A DNA stretch of 64,000 nt from Candidatus Cloacimonadota bacterium (GTDB lineage: Bacteria; Muiribacteriota; UBA6191): NCBI GenBank assembly GCA_023954715.1, contig JAGSHD010000007.1, forward strand, positions 1 through 64,000. The letters run 5' to 3'. This document shows, in pieces, positions 1-7,970 of the stretch. Made by a program: the position numbers and the translations under genes. Position 1 is the stretch's first letter, and every line of letters begins with the position of its first letter. The notes under the pieces were generated by a model. That model saw only the letters and a list, made by a program, of their open reading frames with translations, was not told the origin of the DNA and did no database searches.

Positions 1-67
1 CTCCAGATTCATATCCTTGAATCTGCTCTTTTATAATTTTAGTAATCTCTTCTGGTTTGACTTGCAT
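1..67 (-). CDS. atpA: ATP synthase F1 subunit alpha, N-terminal fragment
   Basis: Only the first 22 codons lie in the window; the gene runs off the left edge. The start reads MQVKPEEITKIIKEQI, the usual N-terminus of F1 alpha subunits (MQ-x-PEEI-x-x-I-K-x-QI). A good ribosome site (AAGGCGGGAAGA) sits just before the ATG. It follows atpH by 21 bases, the standard order (delta, then alpha), so it is the next gene of the ATP synthase operon. Gamma, beta and epsilon would be expected further left, outside the window. Confidence 0.9.
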   Translation of the reverse strand, partial: MQVKPEEITKIIKEQIQGYESG

Positions 68-88
68 TCTTCCCGCCTTATAAACCAA

Positions 89-643
89 TTAACTTACACG
101 CATATTGAGAATTTTACTTCCCATATCTTCTAGTTGCCCTTTAATACTATAGTCCCAAATATCGTGACCAATTTTAGCAACAAATCCTCCAAGTAAATCA
201 CTATTAATGATGTAACTTACTTCTAAGGACTTACCAGATAACGCCTTTAACTTACCTTCTAGTTCTTCTTTATCAGTAGAACTCAACTCTTGTGCTATTT
301 CTACAGTTGCTACAGCTCTCAGAAGTTTTTCATTTAAAACCTCTTTGTAAGATGCTGCTACAGCTGCAATCATAGAAAATCTTTCTTCTTTTAAAAGCAA
401 CAATGCTAGGTTTTTAACCTCATTTGTATACTTTGCCTGATCAAGAACCGCACTTAATATTTTTAGCTTAACTGCCTTTTTGTAAAGTGGACTCTCAACA
501 ACTCTTGATAAATCTTCTGATTCAGCAAAAGTTGTAGTTAAATCACTTAACTCTGATAAAGCTTGATCATATTGGGTTTCTGTTGACAAAGACGACAGTA
601 ACGCTTGTGCATATCTAACTGCAACTACATTTTCTTTACTCAT
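89..643 (-). CDS. atpH: ATP synthase F1 subunit delta
   Basis: 184 residues, normal for the delta (OSCP) subunit, which joins the top of the alpha3beta3 head to the peripheral stalk. The N-terminus (VVAVRYAQALLS) has the family A-x-x-YA-x-AL pattern, and the C-terminal part (SYIINSDLLGGFVAKIGHDI) matches the conserved I-x-x-x-L-x-GG-x-x-x-x-IG-x-x-x-x-D signature that contacts the b subunits. A strong Shine-Dalgarno AGGAGATAAG precedes the ATG. It lies 8 bases downstream of the b subunit gene in one transcript. Confidence 0.93.
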   Translation of the reverse strand: MSKENVVAVRYAQALLSSLSTETQYDQALSELSDLTTTFAESEDLSRVVESPLYKKAVKLKILSAVLDQAKYTNEVKNLALLLLKEERFSMIAAVAASYKEVLNEKLLRAVATVEIAQELSSTDKEELEGKLKALSGKSLEVSYIINSDLLGGFVAKIGHDIWDYSIKGQLEDMGSKILNMRVS

Positions 644-651
644 CTTATCTC

Positions 652-1239
652 CTATAACCCTTTAATCAAATCAGCACTATAAGTACCTAAATCTGATTTT
701 TTATCATCTTGCTTAATCTGCTCTTCAGCTCCGTTAAATACTTTTTCAGTAAAAGCGTTTTTAACTGCCTGAACACTTAAGTTAAAATAACCTAGTGCAT
801 CTACTTCAACTTTATCAATTGTTCTCATCTCAAGTTTTCGGGCACCATCAAGAATTTCTTTCTTGATTGCAATTGCATCAAGATCGGCTTGATCTAATTC
901 GCTCTTCTTTTGAGAATCTAGAGAACTCAACTTTAATTTAAGCTCTTCTGCTTGAAGTTTTAATGCTTGCTTTTGGCGTTCTTCTTCACCTAAGCCCACT
1001 TCAATCTCTTCAATTCCTTCTTCTACCGCTGTGTTTAACATTGGCGTTAGAAATCTATTGAATAAATAAATTAAAGCTACAAAGTTGATGATGTCCCAGC
1101 CAACTTTCCAAGTGTTAGTATCCCAAAATGCTACAGATGTCTCCGTTGTAGACTCTGCACTTAAAATACCCATACTCGTTCCCGAAAAGACAAGACCAAG
1201 AAAACAAATTTGCTTCAAACCTATGTTGGTTTTCTTCAT
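652..1239 (-). CDS. atpF: ATP synthase F0 subunit b, with leader-like N-terminus
   Basis: About 195 residues from the ATG at 1239, chosen over the ATG at 1245 because the ribosome site AGGTGG lies at proper distance from 1239 only. The first ~28 residues are basic then hydrophobic and look like a signal peptide (KQICFLGLVFSGTSMGILSA). A second hydrophobic segment follows (WKVGWDIINFVALIYLFNRF), the usual b-subunit membrane anchor, then a long charged helix rich in Glu, Lys and Gln expected for the stator stalk. Position next to delta fits b rather than b'. A leader before the anchor is known from cyanobacterial and plastid-type b subunits; whether it is cleaved here is unknown. Together with the next gene it would make a b/b' heterodimer. 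Confidence 0.82.
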   Translation of the reverse strand: MKKTNIGLKQICFLGLVFSGTSMGILSAESTTETSVAFWDTNTWKVGWDIINFVALIYLFNRFLTPMLNTAVEEGIEEIEVGLGEEERQKQALKLQAEELKLKLSSLDSQKKSELDQADLDAIAIKKEILDGARKLEMRTIDKVEVDALGYFNLSVQAVKNAFTEKVFNGAEEQIKQDDKKSDLGTYSADLIKGL

Positions 1240-1249
1240 AATCATCCAC

Positions 1250-1666
1250 CTATCCTATAAACTTTTTAAGAACTTCACCTTGAAGACCTACTACTTCGCT
1301 GTTTAGAGAAGTTTCTAGCTCTTCAACACTAGTATCAATAGTTTTTTTCTTTTGAGCTAACAATCTAGCTGCTTCTTCATTTGCTTTTTGCAGTAGACTT
1401 TTCTTTTCACTTTCAGCTTCTTCTTTACTTTTAGATCGGATTGCTCCTGCTTCTGAGTATATTTCTCTCATACTAGAGTCATATTCACCCTGTAGCTTTG
1501 CAATCTCATCTTTTTCGTCTTTAAATCCTCTAGCTAATGAACGCAATTTTGTATTTCTTGCATCCATAACCTTAAGAATTGGTTCAAAAAAGACCCACTT
1601 AAGTAAATAATACAACGCTAAAAAGTTGAACGTTTGTATCACTACCGTAATGTTTATATCAATCAT
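1250..1666 (-). CDS. atpF': ATP synthase F0 subunit b' (second b-type subunit)
   Basis: 138 residues: one N-terminal membrane helix (INITVVIQTFNFLALYYLLK) followed at once by the short conserved stretch FEPILKVMDARN and a long charged coiled-coil helix. This is the classic b/b' layout, here without a leader. Placed between the c subunit and the b gene, exactly as b' lies in cyanobacteria and other organisms with two b genes. The ribosome site AAGGGGAAGCT precedes the ATG. Two different b-type genes in one operon imply a heterodimeric peripheral stalk. Confidence 0.85.
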   Translation of the reverse strand: MIDINITVVIQTFNFLALYYLLKWVFFEPILKVMDARNTKLRSLARGFKDEKDEIAKLQGEYDSSMREIYSEAGAIRSKSKEEAESEKKSLLQKANEEAARLLAQKKKTIDTSVEELETSLNSEVVGLQGEVLKKFIG

Positions 1667-1690
1667 AGCTTCCCCTTTTGAGAATCTTGA

Positions 1691-1945
1691 TTAAACAACA
1701 AACATTAAAAGTAGAGAAATAACCAAAGAGTAGATTCCTGTTGATTCAGAAACAGCTTGTCCGATAAGCATAGTTCTTGTTAACAAGTTTGCTTGCTCTG
1801 GCTGATGTGAAATTCCTTCACAAGCTTTTCCAGCTACAAAACCTTCTCCGATTCCAGGCCCAATAGCACCTAGTCCCATACATATCCCTGCACCTAAAAA
1901 CTTGCTTCCAGTGATCACTGCTTCCGCTGTCGTTACGTCTGCCAT
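1691..1945 (-). CDS. atpE: ATP synthase F0 subunit c, single hairpin, two-carboxylate Na+-type site
   Basis: 84 residues, two helices joined by a polar loop (HQPEQ; the usual Arg of RQP is His). Helix 2 carries the ion carboxylate Glu67 in GQAVSESTGIYS, followed by Ser68, the pattern of Na+-binding c subunits such as Ilyobacter. In helix 1 the usual Gln of that site is replaced by Glu34 (GPGIGEG). A Glu/Glu pair in these positions is the two-carboxylate motif described for the Na+-driven c ring of Fusobacterium nucleatum. Na+ coupling is therefore likely but inferred. A very strong GGAGG ribosome site precedes it, and 52 AT-rich bases separate it from the triple-hairpin gene, which may set different expression of the two. 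Confidence 0.93.
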   Translation of the reverse strand: MADVTTAEAVITGSKFLGAGICMGLGAIGPGIGEGFVAGKACEGISHQPEQANLLTRTMLIGQAVSESTGIYSLVISLLLMFVV

Positions 1946-1997
1946 TTTTTCCTCCGTTAGAATTAATTAAAAATTAACTATTAATTATTTTTTTTAC

Positions 1998-2750
1998 TTA
2001 TTTAACTACGTATAATAATAAAAATGCTATTACTAATGCATACACTGATGTTGATTGAGATACTGCTTGTCCGATTAACATTGTTCGAACAAATACTGGT
2101 CGACTTTCTGGTTTTTTTGCAACAGCTTCACAAGCTGCTCCACCAGGCACTCCACATCCAATCCCACATCCAATTGCTCCTAGACCCATTGATATTCCGG
2201 CTCCCATCAAAGCAAACGCTTGAGGTAAAACCATTGTTTGAGAATAATCAAAGATAAAGATCAATAATGCTACCACCAATCCAAAAACTGATGGGTTTCC
2301 AGCTACTGCTGAACCAAGTAAGTGTACAAATTGTACCTCACTTACTGACTCTGGATTTCTTGAAACTCCTGAAACAGCCTTTTCGCCTGTCAGACCCATT
2401 CCAATTCCTCCACCGATTGCTCCTAGACCCATTGCAAAACCAGTTGCAACCATTCCAGAGGCGATATAGATATAATTTTCAGGAGTTACTGTTGCTGTTG
2501 GAACAAACAACAATAAACAAGCTACAACTAATGCAAAGATAGAAGCAGACTCTGTTACCGCCTGAGTAATTAACATGGTTCTTAAAATCAACATATCTTG
2601 TTTAGGCTGTCTTGCCATACCTTGAACAGCAGACACTGCTGATCTAAATGTACCTAAACCAGCACCGATTGCCCCAAACCCCATGGCTAAAGCTGCGCCT
2701 AAAAATTTACTTGATTGTACTATTTCGTTTGCGTAAGGAGTGAAGTCCAT
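1998..2750 (-). CDS. atpE: ATP synthase c-type rotor subunit, three fused hairpins with a single carboxylate
   Basis: 250 residues containing three tandem c-subunit hairpins (about 1-84, 91-168 and 171-250), each with a Gly-rich helix 1 (GAIGxGxG) and a polar loop with Pro (RQP, RNP, KKP). Only hairpin 1 keeps the helix-2 ion carboxylate, Glu67 in ITQAVTESAS. In hairpin 2 the same position is Gly151 (SAVAGNPSVFG); in hairpin 3 it is Gln232 (GQAVSQSTSVY). The Gln/Glu position of helix 1 is Thr34, Met118 and Cys199. It therefore offers one ion site per six helices. Fused hairpins with lost carboxylates are known for V/A-type rotors and for c1 of Acetobacterium woodii (two hairpins, one site). 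It overlaps the atpB stop by one base (TAATG) and precedes the ordinary c gene. Confidence 0.92.
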   Translation of the reverse strand: MDFTPYANEIVQSSKFLGAALAMGFGAIGAGLGTFRSAVSAVQGMARQPKQDMLILRTMLITQAVTESASIFALVVACLLLFVPTATVTPENYIYIASGMVATGFAMGLGAIGGGIGMGLTGEKAVSGVSRNPESVSEVQFVHLLGSAVAGNPSVFGLVVALLIFIFDYSQTMVLPQAFALMGAGISMGLGAIGCGIGCGVPGGAACEAVAKKPESRPVFVRTMLIGQAVSQSTSVYALVIAFLLLYVVK

Positions 2751-3478
2751 TATACTGCCGCCTCTTCTTCTATTTCAATTCCTTGAGATATATATGCTAA
2801 TGTCAACATTGTAAATACGAAAGCTTGGATTGTTCCTACGAATACACCAAAGAATGCATTCAGACCAATTGGTAAAACAAAGTACTTTACCAACCATGAA
2901 ACCACTGCAATAATAACAGATCCACCTAAGATGTTTCCGAATAATCGAAAAGAAATTGAAATTACTTTAGACAACTCTCCAATTACATTCAATGGAAACA
3001 TAATTACTGGAATTGGCTCCCAAAACAAAGCCCAAAAGTAACCAAAAACGCCTTGAAATCGAAACGCTTGATATAAGGCTACAAAAAAGCCAATCAAAGC
3101 TAAAGATAAAGGTAAATTAATATCTTTTGTTGGTTCATCAAAAAAGAAGACACCGCTATAGTTACATAGAGCTAAAAATACAAACAATGTTGTAATGAAA
3201 GGAGTGAAAGATCGTCCTAAAGCATCTCCAAGAGACTCTTTACACAATTGATCGATTCCTCCTACAATCCATTCAGCAATGATTTGCATTCGACCAGGTA
3301 TCTCTTTTAAATTTTGAGATACGATCCACGCTACTATTAGTAACAATGCCATAATTAAGTAAGTTGTTGTTAAGGTCGACAAATCCAAACTTGTTATGGT
3401 TAACCAAGTTCTGTTTGCAACATCTGTGAGCTCACCACTACCAATGGTGTAATAATCTACTTTACCAATGTTATCCAT
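2750..3478 (-). CDS. atpB: ATP synthase F0 subunit a
   Basis: 242 residues, polytopic, the stator channel subunit that faces the c ring. The diagnostic segment ELSKVISISFRLFGNILGG contains the essential stator arginine (Arg178) with the surrounding conserved Ser, Arg-Leu-Phe-Gly-Asn. A conserved final helix (TIQAFVFTMLTLAYI) is present. The length matches the family. It lies 2 bases after the atpI-like gene and overlaps the triple-hairpin c gene by one base, so translation is probably coupled. Confidence 0.95.
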   Translation of the reverse strand: MDNIGKVDYYTIGSGELTDVANRTWLTITSLDLSTLTTTYLIMALLLIVAWIVSQNLKEIPGRMQIIAEWIVGGIDQLCKESLGDALGRSFTPFITTLFVFLALCNYSGVFFFDEPTKDINLPLSLALIGFFVALYQAFRFQGVFGYFWALFWEPIPVIMFPLNVIGELSKVISISFRLFGNILGGSVIIAVVSWLVKYFVLPIGLNAFFGVFVGTIQAFVFTMLTLAYISQGIEIEEEAAV

Positions 3479-3480
3479 CT

Positions 3481-3867
3481 TTACCCTCTTTTAGGTTCTT
3501 GTCGTAGAAAAATCCCACGAAATAACCCTTTGCCAAATAATATAAACTGTATGCTAAATAATCCAATTAAAAGTGCCGGCTTTACCAACTTTGGTGTTGA
3601 CATGGCTAGAAATACAACTCCTGCCATCATCAAATATCTGAAAATGTAGTTGGAATAGAATGAACTTGCATCGCTTTCTTCGGTAACTTTAGCTACCAAC
3701 TTAGATGACTTATTGATCATTAATTCGAAGTTTGCCAAACTGACTAGTCCACCGATTAGAAAACTAACGTTTAGCATTGGCATATTCCAAAGTAGAAACA
3801 AAACCACCTGCACAGGAATCTGAGCGATGATAAAATCATTCCTCATTTCTGTTTTCAGTTCTTGCAT
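3481..3867 (-). CDS. atpI: AtpI-like membrane protein of the ATP synthase operon
   Basis: 128 residues from the ATG at 3867, chosen because AAAGGGAAAAA precedes it; the frame is open 17 codons further up but there is no ribosome site there. Four hydrophobic segments (starting near FIIAQIPVQVVLFLL, VSFLIGGLVSLANF, YLMMAGVVFLAMS and LLIGLFSIQFILFGKG) fit the ATP synthase I-chain family, which helps assemble the c ring. The sequence is divergent, so the family call rests on position between the AtpZ-like gene and atpB plus topology. It overlaps the upstream gene by 32 bases. Confidence 0.7.
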   Translation of the reverse strand: MQELKTEMRNDFIIAQIPVQVVLFLLWNMPMLNVSFLIGGLVSLANFELMINKSSKLVAKVTEESDASSFYSNYIFRYLMMAGVVFLAMSTPKLVKPALLIGLFSIQFILFGKGLFRGIFLRQEPKRG

Positions 3868-4081
3868 TTTTTCCCTTTGTGCTAAAAAGTAATTTGTATG
3901 AGACCCAAAGCCCTGCACACATACCTAAAAAGCAGCCAATTAGTGTCGCAATTGTCCTTGTGCCTAGTTGTCGATCAAGCCAATATCCCGCTGCTGTACC
4001 TATACAAATGCATGCAACGAAACTAAGCCCTACTTGAGGCAACAAACTCAAAAGTTTTAGTTCTTCGGTAAATCGTGACAT
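3836..4081 (-). CDS. atpZ: AtpZ/AtpI-type small membrane protein (ATPase gene 1 family)
   Basis: 81 residues with two membrane helices (PQVGLSFVACICIGTAAGYWL and IATLIGCFLGMCAGLWVSYK) joined by the short turn DRQLGTR. The first-helix end AAGYWLDRQLGT matches the G-x-x-x-D-x-x-x-GT pattern of the small protein encoded first in many ATP synthase operons, implicated in c-ring assembly or Mg2+/Ca2+ transport. First gene of the operon; its tail overlaps the next gene. Confidence 0.8.
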   Translation of the reverse strand: MSRFTEELKLLSLLPQVGLSFVACICIGTAAGYWLDRQLGTRTIATLIGCFLGMCAGLWVSYKLLFSTKGKNARTENRNEE

Positions 4082-4535
4082 TTATAGCCCACCTCAGTCA
4101 TCTTGTCAAGAAAATTCCCTCCATTAAATTGGAGATTTATTAGATTAATTTTCATTCGGAAATTACTATAATATAGTTTCACTTAATTTTCATTCACAAT
4201 GCATCTTTCGAGTCTTTTTTTTTACTCTAATTTCATGACTTATTTGTATCATTTTTGTTTTTATTTACACTAAATTACCTAATCCTATTTTCCATGTAAT
4301 CAAAAAGCCTTAATTTGGACTACTTTTTGTCTTCCCTTATTCTTTTTAGTTTATTCTTGTACCTTGCGATGTTTTGGCCTCTTTAACCTTCTTCACTTAT
4401 TATTATTTTTGCTTCTTGTCTAAAACAACCTTTGAATCCACAGTCCTATTAAAATTAGCATCATCACTTTTTTTATTTTGCTCCATCGTATAAGCTTATA
4501 AAGTTGTAGTTTTATATTAACTTAAGAGGGTAAAA
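4082..4535. other. 454-base divergent intergenic region
   Basis: No gene is visible between the ATP synthase operon (leftward) and the glycosyltransferase (rightward). The stretch is AT-rich with long pyrimidine runs on the plus strand and stop codons in all frames. It holds a small hairpin at 4119-4134 (CTCCA/TGGAG, loop TTAAAT) in what would be the leader of the ATP synthase mRNA, and the candidate leftward promoter listed separately. Nothing resembling a structured RNA was recognised. Confidence 0.5.
4170..4199 (-). promoter_or_regulatory. Candidate sigma-70 promoter for the ATP synthase operon
   Basis: On the minus strand, TTGTGA (4194-4199), 18 bases, then TATATT (4170-4175). The -10 box matches the consensus at five of six bases, the -35 at four of six. 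It would give a leader of about 80 bases before atpZ. Such matches are common in AT-rich DNA, so the call is weak. Confidence 0.33.
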
Positions 4536-5786
4536 TTGAAAGTGTTATTCATTAGTCTCGGATCTTATGGTGATGTTTTGCCTATGGTTTCTATAGGCAA
4601 AGAATTTATTAAAGAAGGTCATGAAGCCATCTTAATGACTAACGGTAATTTTCAAGACTTGGCTTTGGATCATGGGTTTTCATTTCTACAACTGGGTTCA
4701 AAACAAGAGTATATTTATACTATTGAGTCAGTAAATGTACATAAACCTCTATCTTTAGCCTCCAAATTGATTGAATTTTTAGTTCTGTCACCTATAGATG
4801 AGATGATCGAACATATGAGTGGTATCCCACTCGATGACCTTCTTATCGTTAGCTATCCTGGTAACATTGGTATAAAAGTATATGCTGAAAAGTACAATAT
4901 CCCTTTTGTTAGTACTGTCTTTGCCCCCATTTTATTTCACTCTATCTCTCAGCCAGCTAGACTTTCTCCCTTTAAGATTACAGAAAAACTACCTAAGCCC
5001 CTATTGTCTATCCTCTATTTTTCAATCCATAAAATTATAGATATCATGCTTTGCCCAAAAATTAATAAAGTTCGCTCAAATTTTGATTTAGGTCCAATTA
5101 AAAAAGTCTATCCTTGGATACTTTCAAAAGACCTAACCTTAGGACTTTTTCCTGAAGAGTTCTCTTTGTTTCCTTCTGACTGGCCTAAGCAAATCCAGCT
5201 TACTGGCTTTCCATTGGCATGTATCGATAACAAGCCACCAAATATTGAGTTAGACCACTTTGTAGCCAGCAACAACAACATTATATTGTTTACGCAAGGC
5301 ACACCCAATGCTAAAGTATTAGATTTTTTCACTCAAGTAAGTCTTATCTGTAGAGATCTACAAATTTGTGCAATATTTGTTAGTCAATTTGAAGAGCAAC
5401 TGGCCTCTCTTGAAAATGAAAATACTTTTATATGCAGATCTGTCGACTTTTCTAAGATTCTACCCAAACTAACTGGAGTAGTTCATCATGGAGGAATTGG
5501 TACTACAGCTCAATCTTTAAAGGCAGGAATTCCCCAAATTATCGTACCTTGGGGTGTGGACCAATTTGACAATGCCAAACACCTTGTTCGACTCGGTGTC
5601 GGCCTAGAAGTTTTTCAAGGTAATAATTTTCAAAACAGACTAAAATTTGCCCTACAAAATTTACTTTCAAACCCAAATCTCAAGACCAAAGCCCTAGAGT
5701 ATTCTAATAAAGTCTCCCTATTTCAGGGAGCAAAAAAATCCTACGATACTCTCATAGGATTTGTTAAAAAGCATAATCAATCTTAA
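4536..5786 (+). CDS. UDP-glycosyltransferase, GT1/MGT family
   Basis: 416 residues. The N-terminus (KVLFISLGSYGDVLPMV) is the acceptor-domain start typical of GT1 enzymes, and the C-terminal nucleotide-sugar motif is clear from about residue 313: VVHHGGIGTT (His317, His318, Gly-Gly), AGIPQIIVPWGVDQFDNA. These residues bind the UDP-sugar. The start codon is TTG, supported by AAGAGGG nine bases upstream and by the family N-terminus. Cytosolic, one domain each side of the cleft; the acceptor (lipid, sterol-like or antibiotic-like) cannot be told from sequence. It stands alone, convergent with the next gene (12 bases between stops), so there is no operon context. Confidence 0.85.
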   Translation: MKVLFISLGSYGDVLPMVSIGKEFIKEGHEAILMTNGNFQDLALDHGFSFLQLGSKQEYIYTIESVNVHKPLSLASKLIEFLVLSPIDEMIEHMSGIPLDDLLIVSYPGNIGIKVYAEKYNIPFVSTVFAPILFHSISQPARLSPFKITEKLPKPLLSILYFSIHKIIDIMLCPKINKVRSNFDLGPIKKVYPWILSKDLTLGLFPEEFSLFPSDWPKQIQLTGFPLACIDNKPPNIELDHFVASNNNIILFTQGTPNAKVLDFFTQVSLICRDLQICAIFVSQFEEQLASLENENTFICRSVDFSKILPKLTGVVHHGGIGTTAQSLKAGIPQIIVPWGVDQFDNAKHLVRLGVGLEVFQGNNFQNRLKFALQNLLSNPNLKTKALEYSNKVSLFQGAKKSYDTLIGFVKKHNQS

Positions 5787-5798
5787 ACAGTGGTAATA

Positions 5799-7664
5799 TT
5801 ATTTAAGAAGCATTTCATCCGCTAGCGCAAAGCTATCTAAGGCATCATTTAGTTTAGGCTCTTCTGTAACAGTATCATTGCTTTGCTTAGAATTGTTTCT
5901 CATAGAAACATCCTTGCTCTGTGAATTCTTGCTATCTAAACCAGTTTCTGGTAGCTGTCTCGCCTTAGGTTTTACTCTATCTTGAGAAACCCTAGGTTTT
6001 TCACCTGTTTGATTTTGTTGATTCTGAAACCTCTCTCTTTGTCTTTGCATAGCAGCATTATTTTGAGATTGTTCATAGCTATCTTTGCTTACAGTCTGCT
6101 GTTGGGATTGAACATTACTTTGATAAGACTGCTCATAGTTATTTTGTTGGTAGTTCTGATTTTGTGATTGTTGGTAATTATTTTGAGATCTCTGAGTATT
6201 GTTCGACTGATAATTGTTTTGTGAAGAATTATAAGTATTTCTTTGCTCATTTTGCTGATTTAACTGCTGTTGAAGCAACCTATTTTGCCTCATAAGGTTT
6301 TCAAGCTGCTGATTAATATTAGAGTTTTGAATGTTATTTCCTTGATTCGGCATCATCAAAGATTTTTCTGTATTTCCAAGTCCTTCAATAGACTGTAACA
6401 CATTTGTCCCCTGCTTCACTGGAAAAACCCACATCGCTCCTCCATCTTTTGAAGTAACCATTTTTGATGAAGATGGAGACTCCTTAGTCTTGTATACATA
6501 AACATACTCATTATTTTCAGGAGCGGAACTACGCTGGGCACCAACTTGATTTTTTCTCATATCAGAGTTTTTTGTACTATTCGTACCCTGAGAGACCTGA
6601 TTGTTAACCTTAGACTTTGACCGAAATCCTTTGATTTTCTCTCGATCACTTCGTATCTCATCCATTAGCTCTTGTTCTCGTCTCTCAATTTGAGTGTAAT
6701 ACTCTTTTTCAAAACGAATCGATTGCTCTTCACCTGACATATTGTTGGCATTGGTGGCACCAGTTTTTTCCATTTTAGCTATTTTATCTCTAATTTTACG
6801 GATCATTTTCATTGATCTACGAATCTTTTTAATATGCTTCTTTGGAAGCGTAACAGAGATTAAATAGTTAATTCTAGCGTTATTCTTTTGAATCGCTTCT
6901 ACTCTTTTTTGAGTAAACTTAAATTGCAATGTTTTACTATGTTCATGAATTTCATTTTTTCTATCAATCAAAAACTCTAACTGCTTTTGCTTTCTTTGCA
7001 CTTTTGTATAGTTTAAGTGTTTTAAATCAGTACGAAGTACCTTTCTTTTTTTCATTAAACGAGAAATTCTTCTTTTTCTGTTCATTATGTAATCATCATT
7101 ATAAGATGAATTTGGATCTTCTAAATGAATATCGATATCATCATATAAAGATTGGATTCTACCCTGAACTGTATCCAAATCTCTCACTTTATTCACTTTA
7201 AGTAAGTCGAGTTCTTTTTTTACTCTCTTGATTTGTTTATATAAATCTTTTAACTCTGCTCTTCTCAAAACCAAAAAGTGTTGAATTTCTGCCTCTAAGT
7301 TTTCATTTTGCTCTACAAGCTCCGTGAGTTCTGGAATTCTCTCTTGTAATTTATCAAGTAGTTTTTTCTCATTTATATTAAGTTCATTTTTCAATTCTGC
7401 AAGCTCTCCAACTTCTAACCCCTTAGATACACTTGTCATGTAATTCCAAAAAGTTGGTAAGTTAGCCTTCAACAAATCATCTACACTAAAATACTCCAAG
7501 TCCTTTTCTTCTTGAAAAGGCCTATCTTCATAACTCGTACTTTTATAGGGATCTTCTGTTTGAAAGTTCTTTAAATTAGGACTCTCTCTTAGATTTGTAA
7601 CATTGTCAGCTTTTACTATATTCAAAGTGCTCAAAAGTATAAGAATTCGAACTATTGTCCTCAT
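5799..7664 (-). CDS. Secreted coiled-coil protein with Gln/Asn-rich C-terminal part
   Basis: About 621 residues from the ATG at 7664 (ribosome site AAAGGGTG); an upstream TTG in the same frame lacks one. Begins with a signal peptide (MRTIVRILILLSTLNIVKA). Residues ~70-340 are highly charged Lys/Glu/Arg heptad helix, predicted coiled coil, with clusters such as MNRKRRISRLMKKRKVL. Residues ~420-560 are low complexity, dominated by Gln, Asn, Ser and Tyr (for example QQLNQQNEQRNTYNSSQNN), followed by a basic/acidic tail. No catalytic domain is recognised. Likely a structural periplasmic or surface protein; the Gln/Asn tract resembles aggregation-prone or adhesive segments, which is inference only. 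No operon partner. Confidence 0.75.
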   Translation of the reverse strand: MRTIVRILILLSTLNIVKADNVTNLRESPNLKNFQTEDPYKSTSYEDRPFQEEKDLEYFSVDDLLKANLPTFWNYMTSVSKGLEVGELAELKNELNINEKKLLDKLQERIPELTELVEQNENLEAEIQHFLVLRRAELKDLYKQIKRVKKELDLLKVNKVRDLDTVQGRIQSLYDDIDIHLEDPNSSYNDDYIMNRKRRISRLMKKRKVLRTDLKHLNYTKVQRKQKQLEFLIDRKNEIHEHSKTLQFKFTQKRVEAIQKNNARINYLISVTLPKKHIKKIRRSMKMIRKIRDKIAKMEKTGATNANNMSGEEQSIRFEKEYYTQIERREQELMDEIRSDREKIKGFRSKSKVNNQVSQGTNSTKNSDMRKNQVGAQRSSAPENNEYVYVYKTKESPSSSKMVTSKDGGAMWVFPVKQGTNVLQSIEGLGNTEKSLMMPNQGNNIQNSNINQQLENLMRQNRLLQQQLNQQNEQRNTYNSSQNNYQSNNTQRSQNNYQQSQNQNYQQNNYEQSYQSNVQSQQQTVSKDSYEQSQNNAAMQRQRERFQNQQNQTGEKPRVSQDRVKPKARQLPETGLDSKNSQSKDVSMRNNSKQSNDTVTEEPKLNDALDSFALADEMLLK

Positions 7665-7970
7665 ATTGCACCCTTTATTCAATCGGTTAATTTGCAGGTT
7701 GAATTTGATCAGAATATCCACCCTAAACTTTTACTTATCCATCTCATCGACCAAGTCCGTATTTCTGCTGACATTGTTCATACATAAAGTCTTCCTAGAT
7801 AGATAAACTTGTAGTACTTTCTTGTTAAAGCTTCTTTTTTAAAACGAAAACTCAAAAACTTTTCTCTCTAACTTGAACTCAGAGTACACTATGATAGATA
7901 CTATTCTATTCCCAAAGTTTGATTAAACTTTATTCAAGCCGATATCTACATTTTGTTACTCAAGGTATAT

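Noticed and set aside
1998-2750. Possibility that the triple-hairpin c gene is a sequencing artefact of three c genes
   Set aside because: The three hairpins differ strongly in sequence and are joined in frame by distinct linkers without internal start sites, so a real fusion is more likely.
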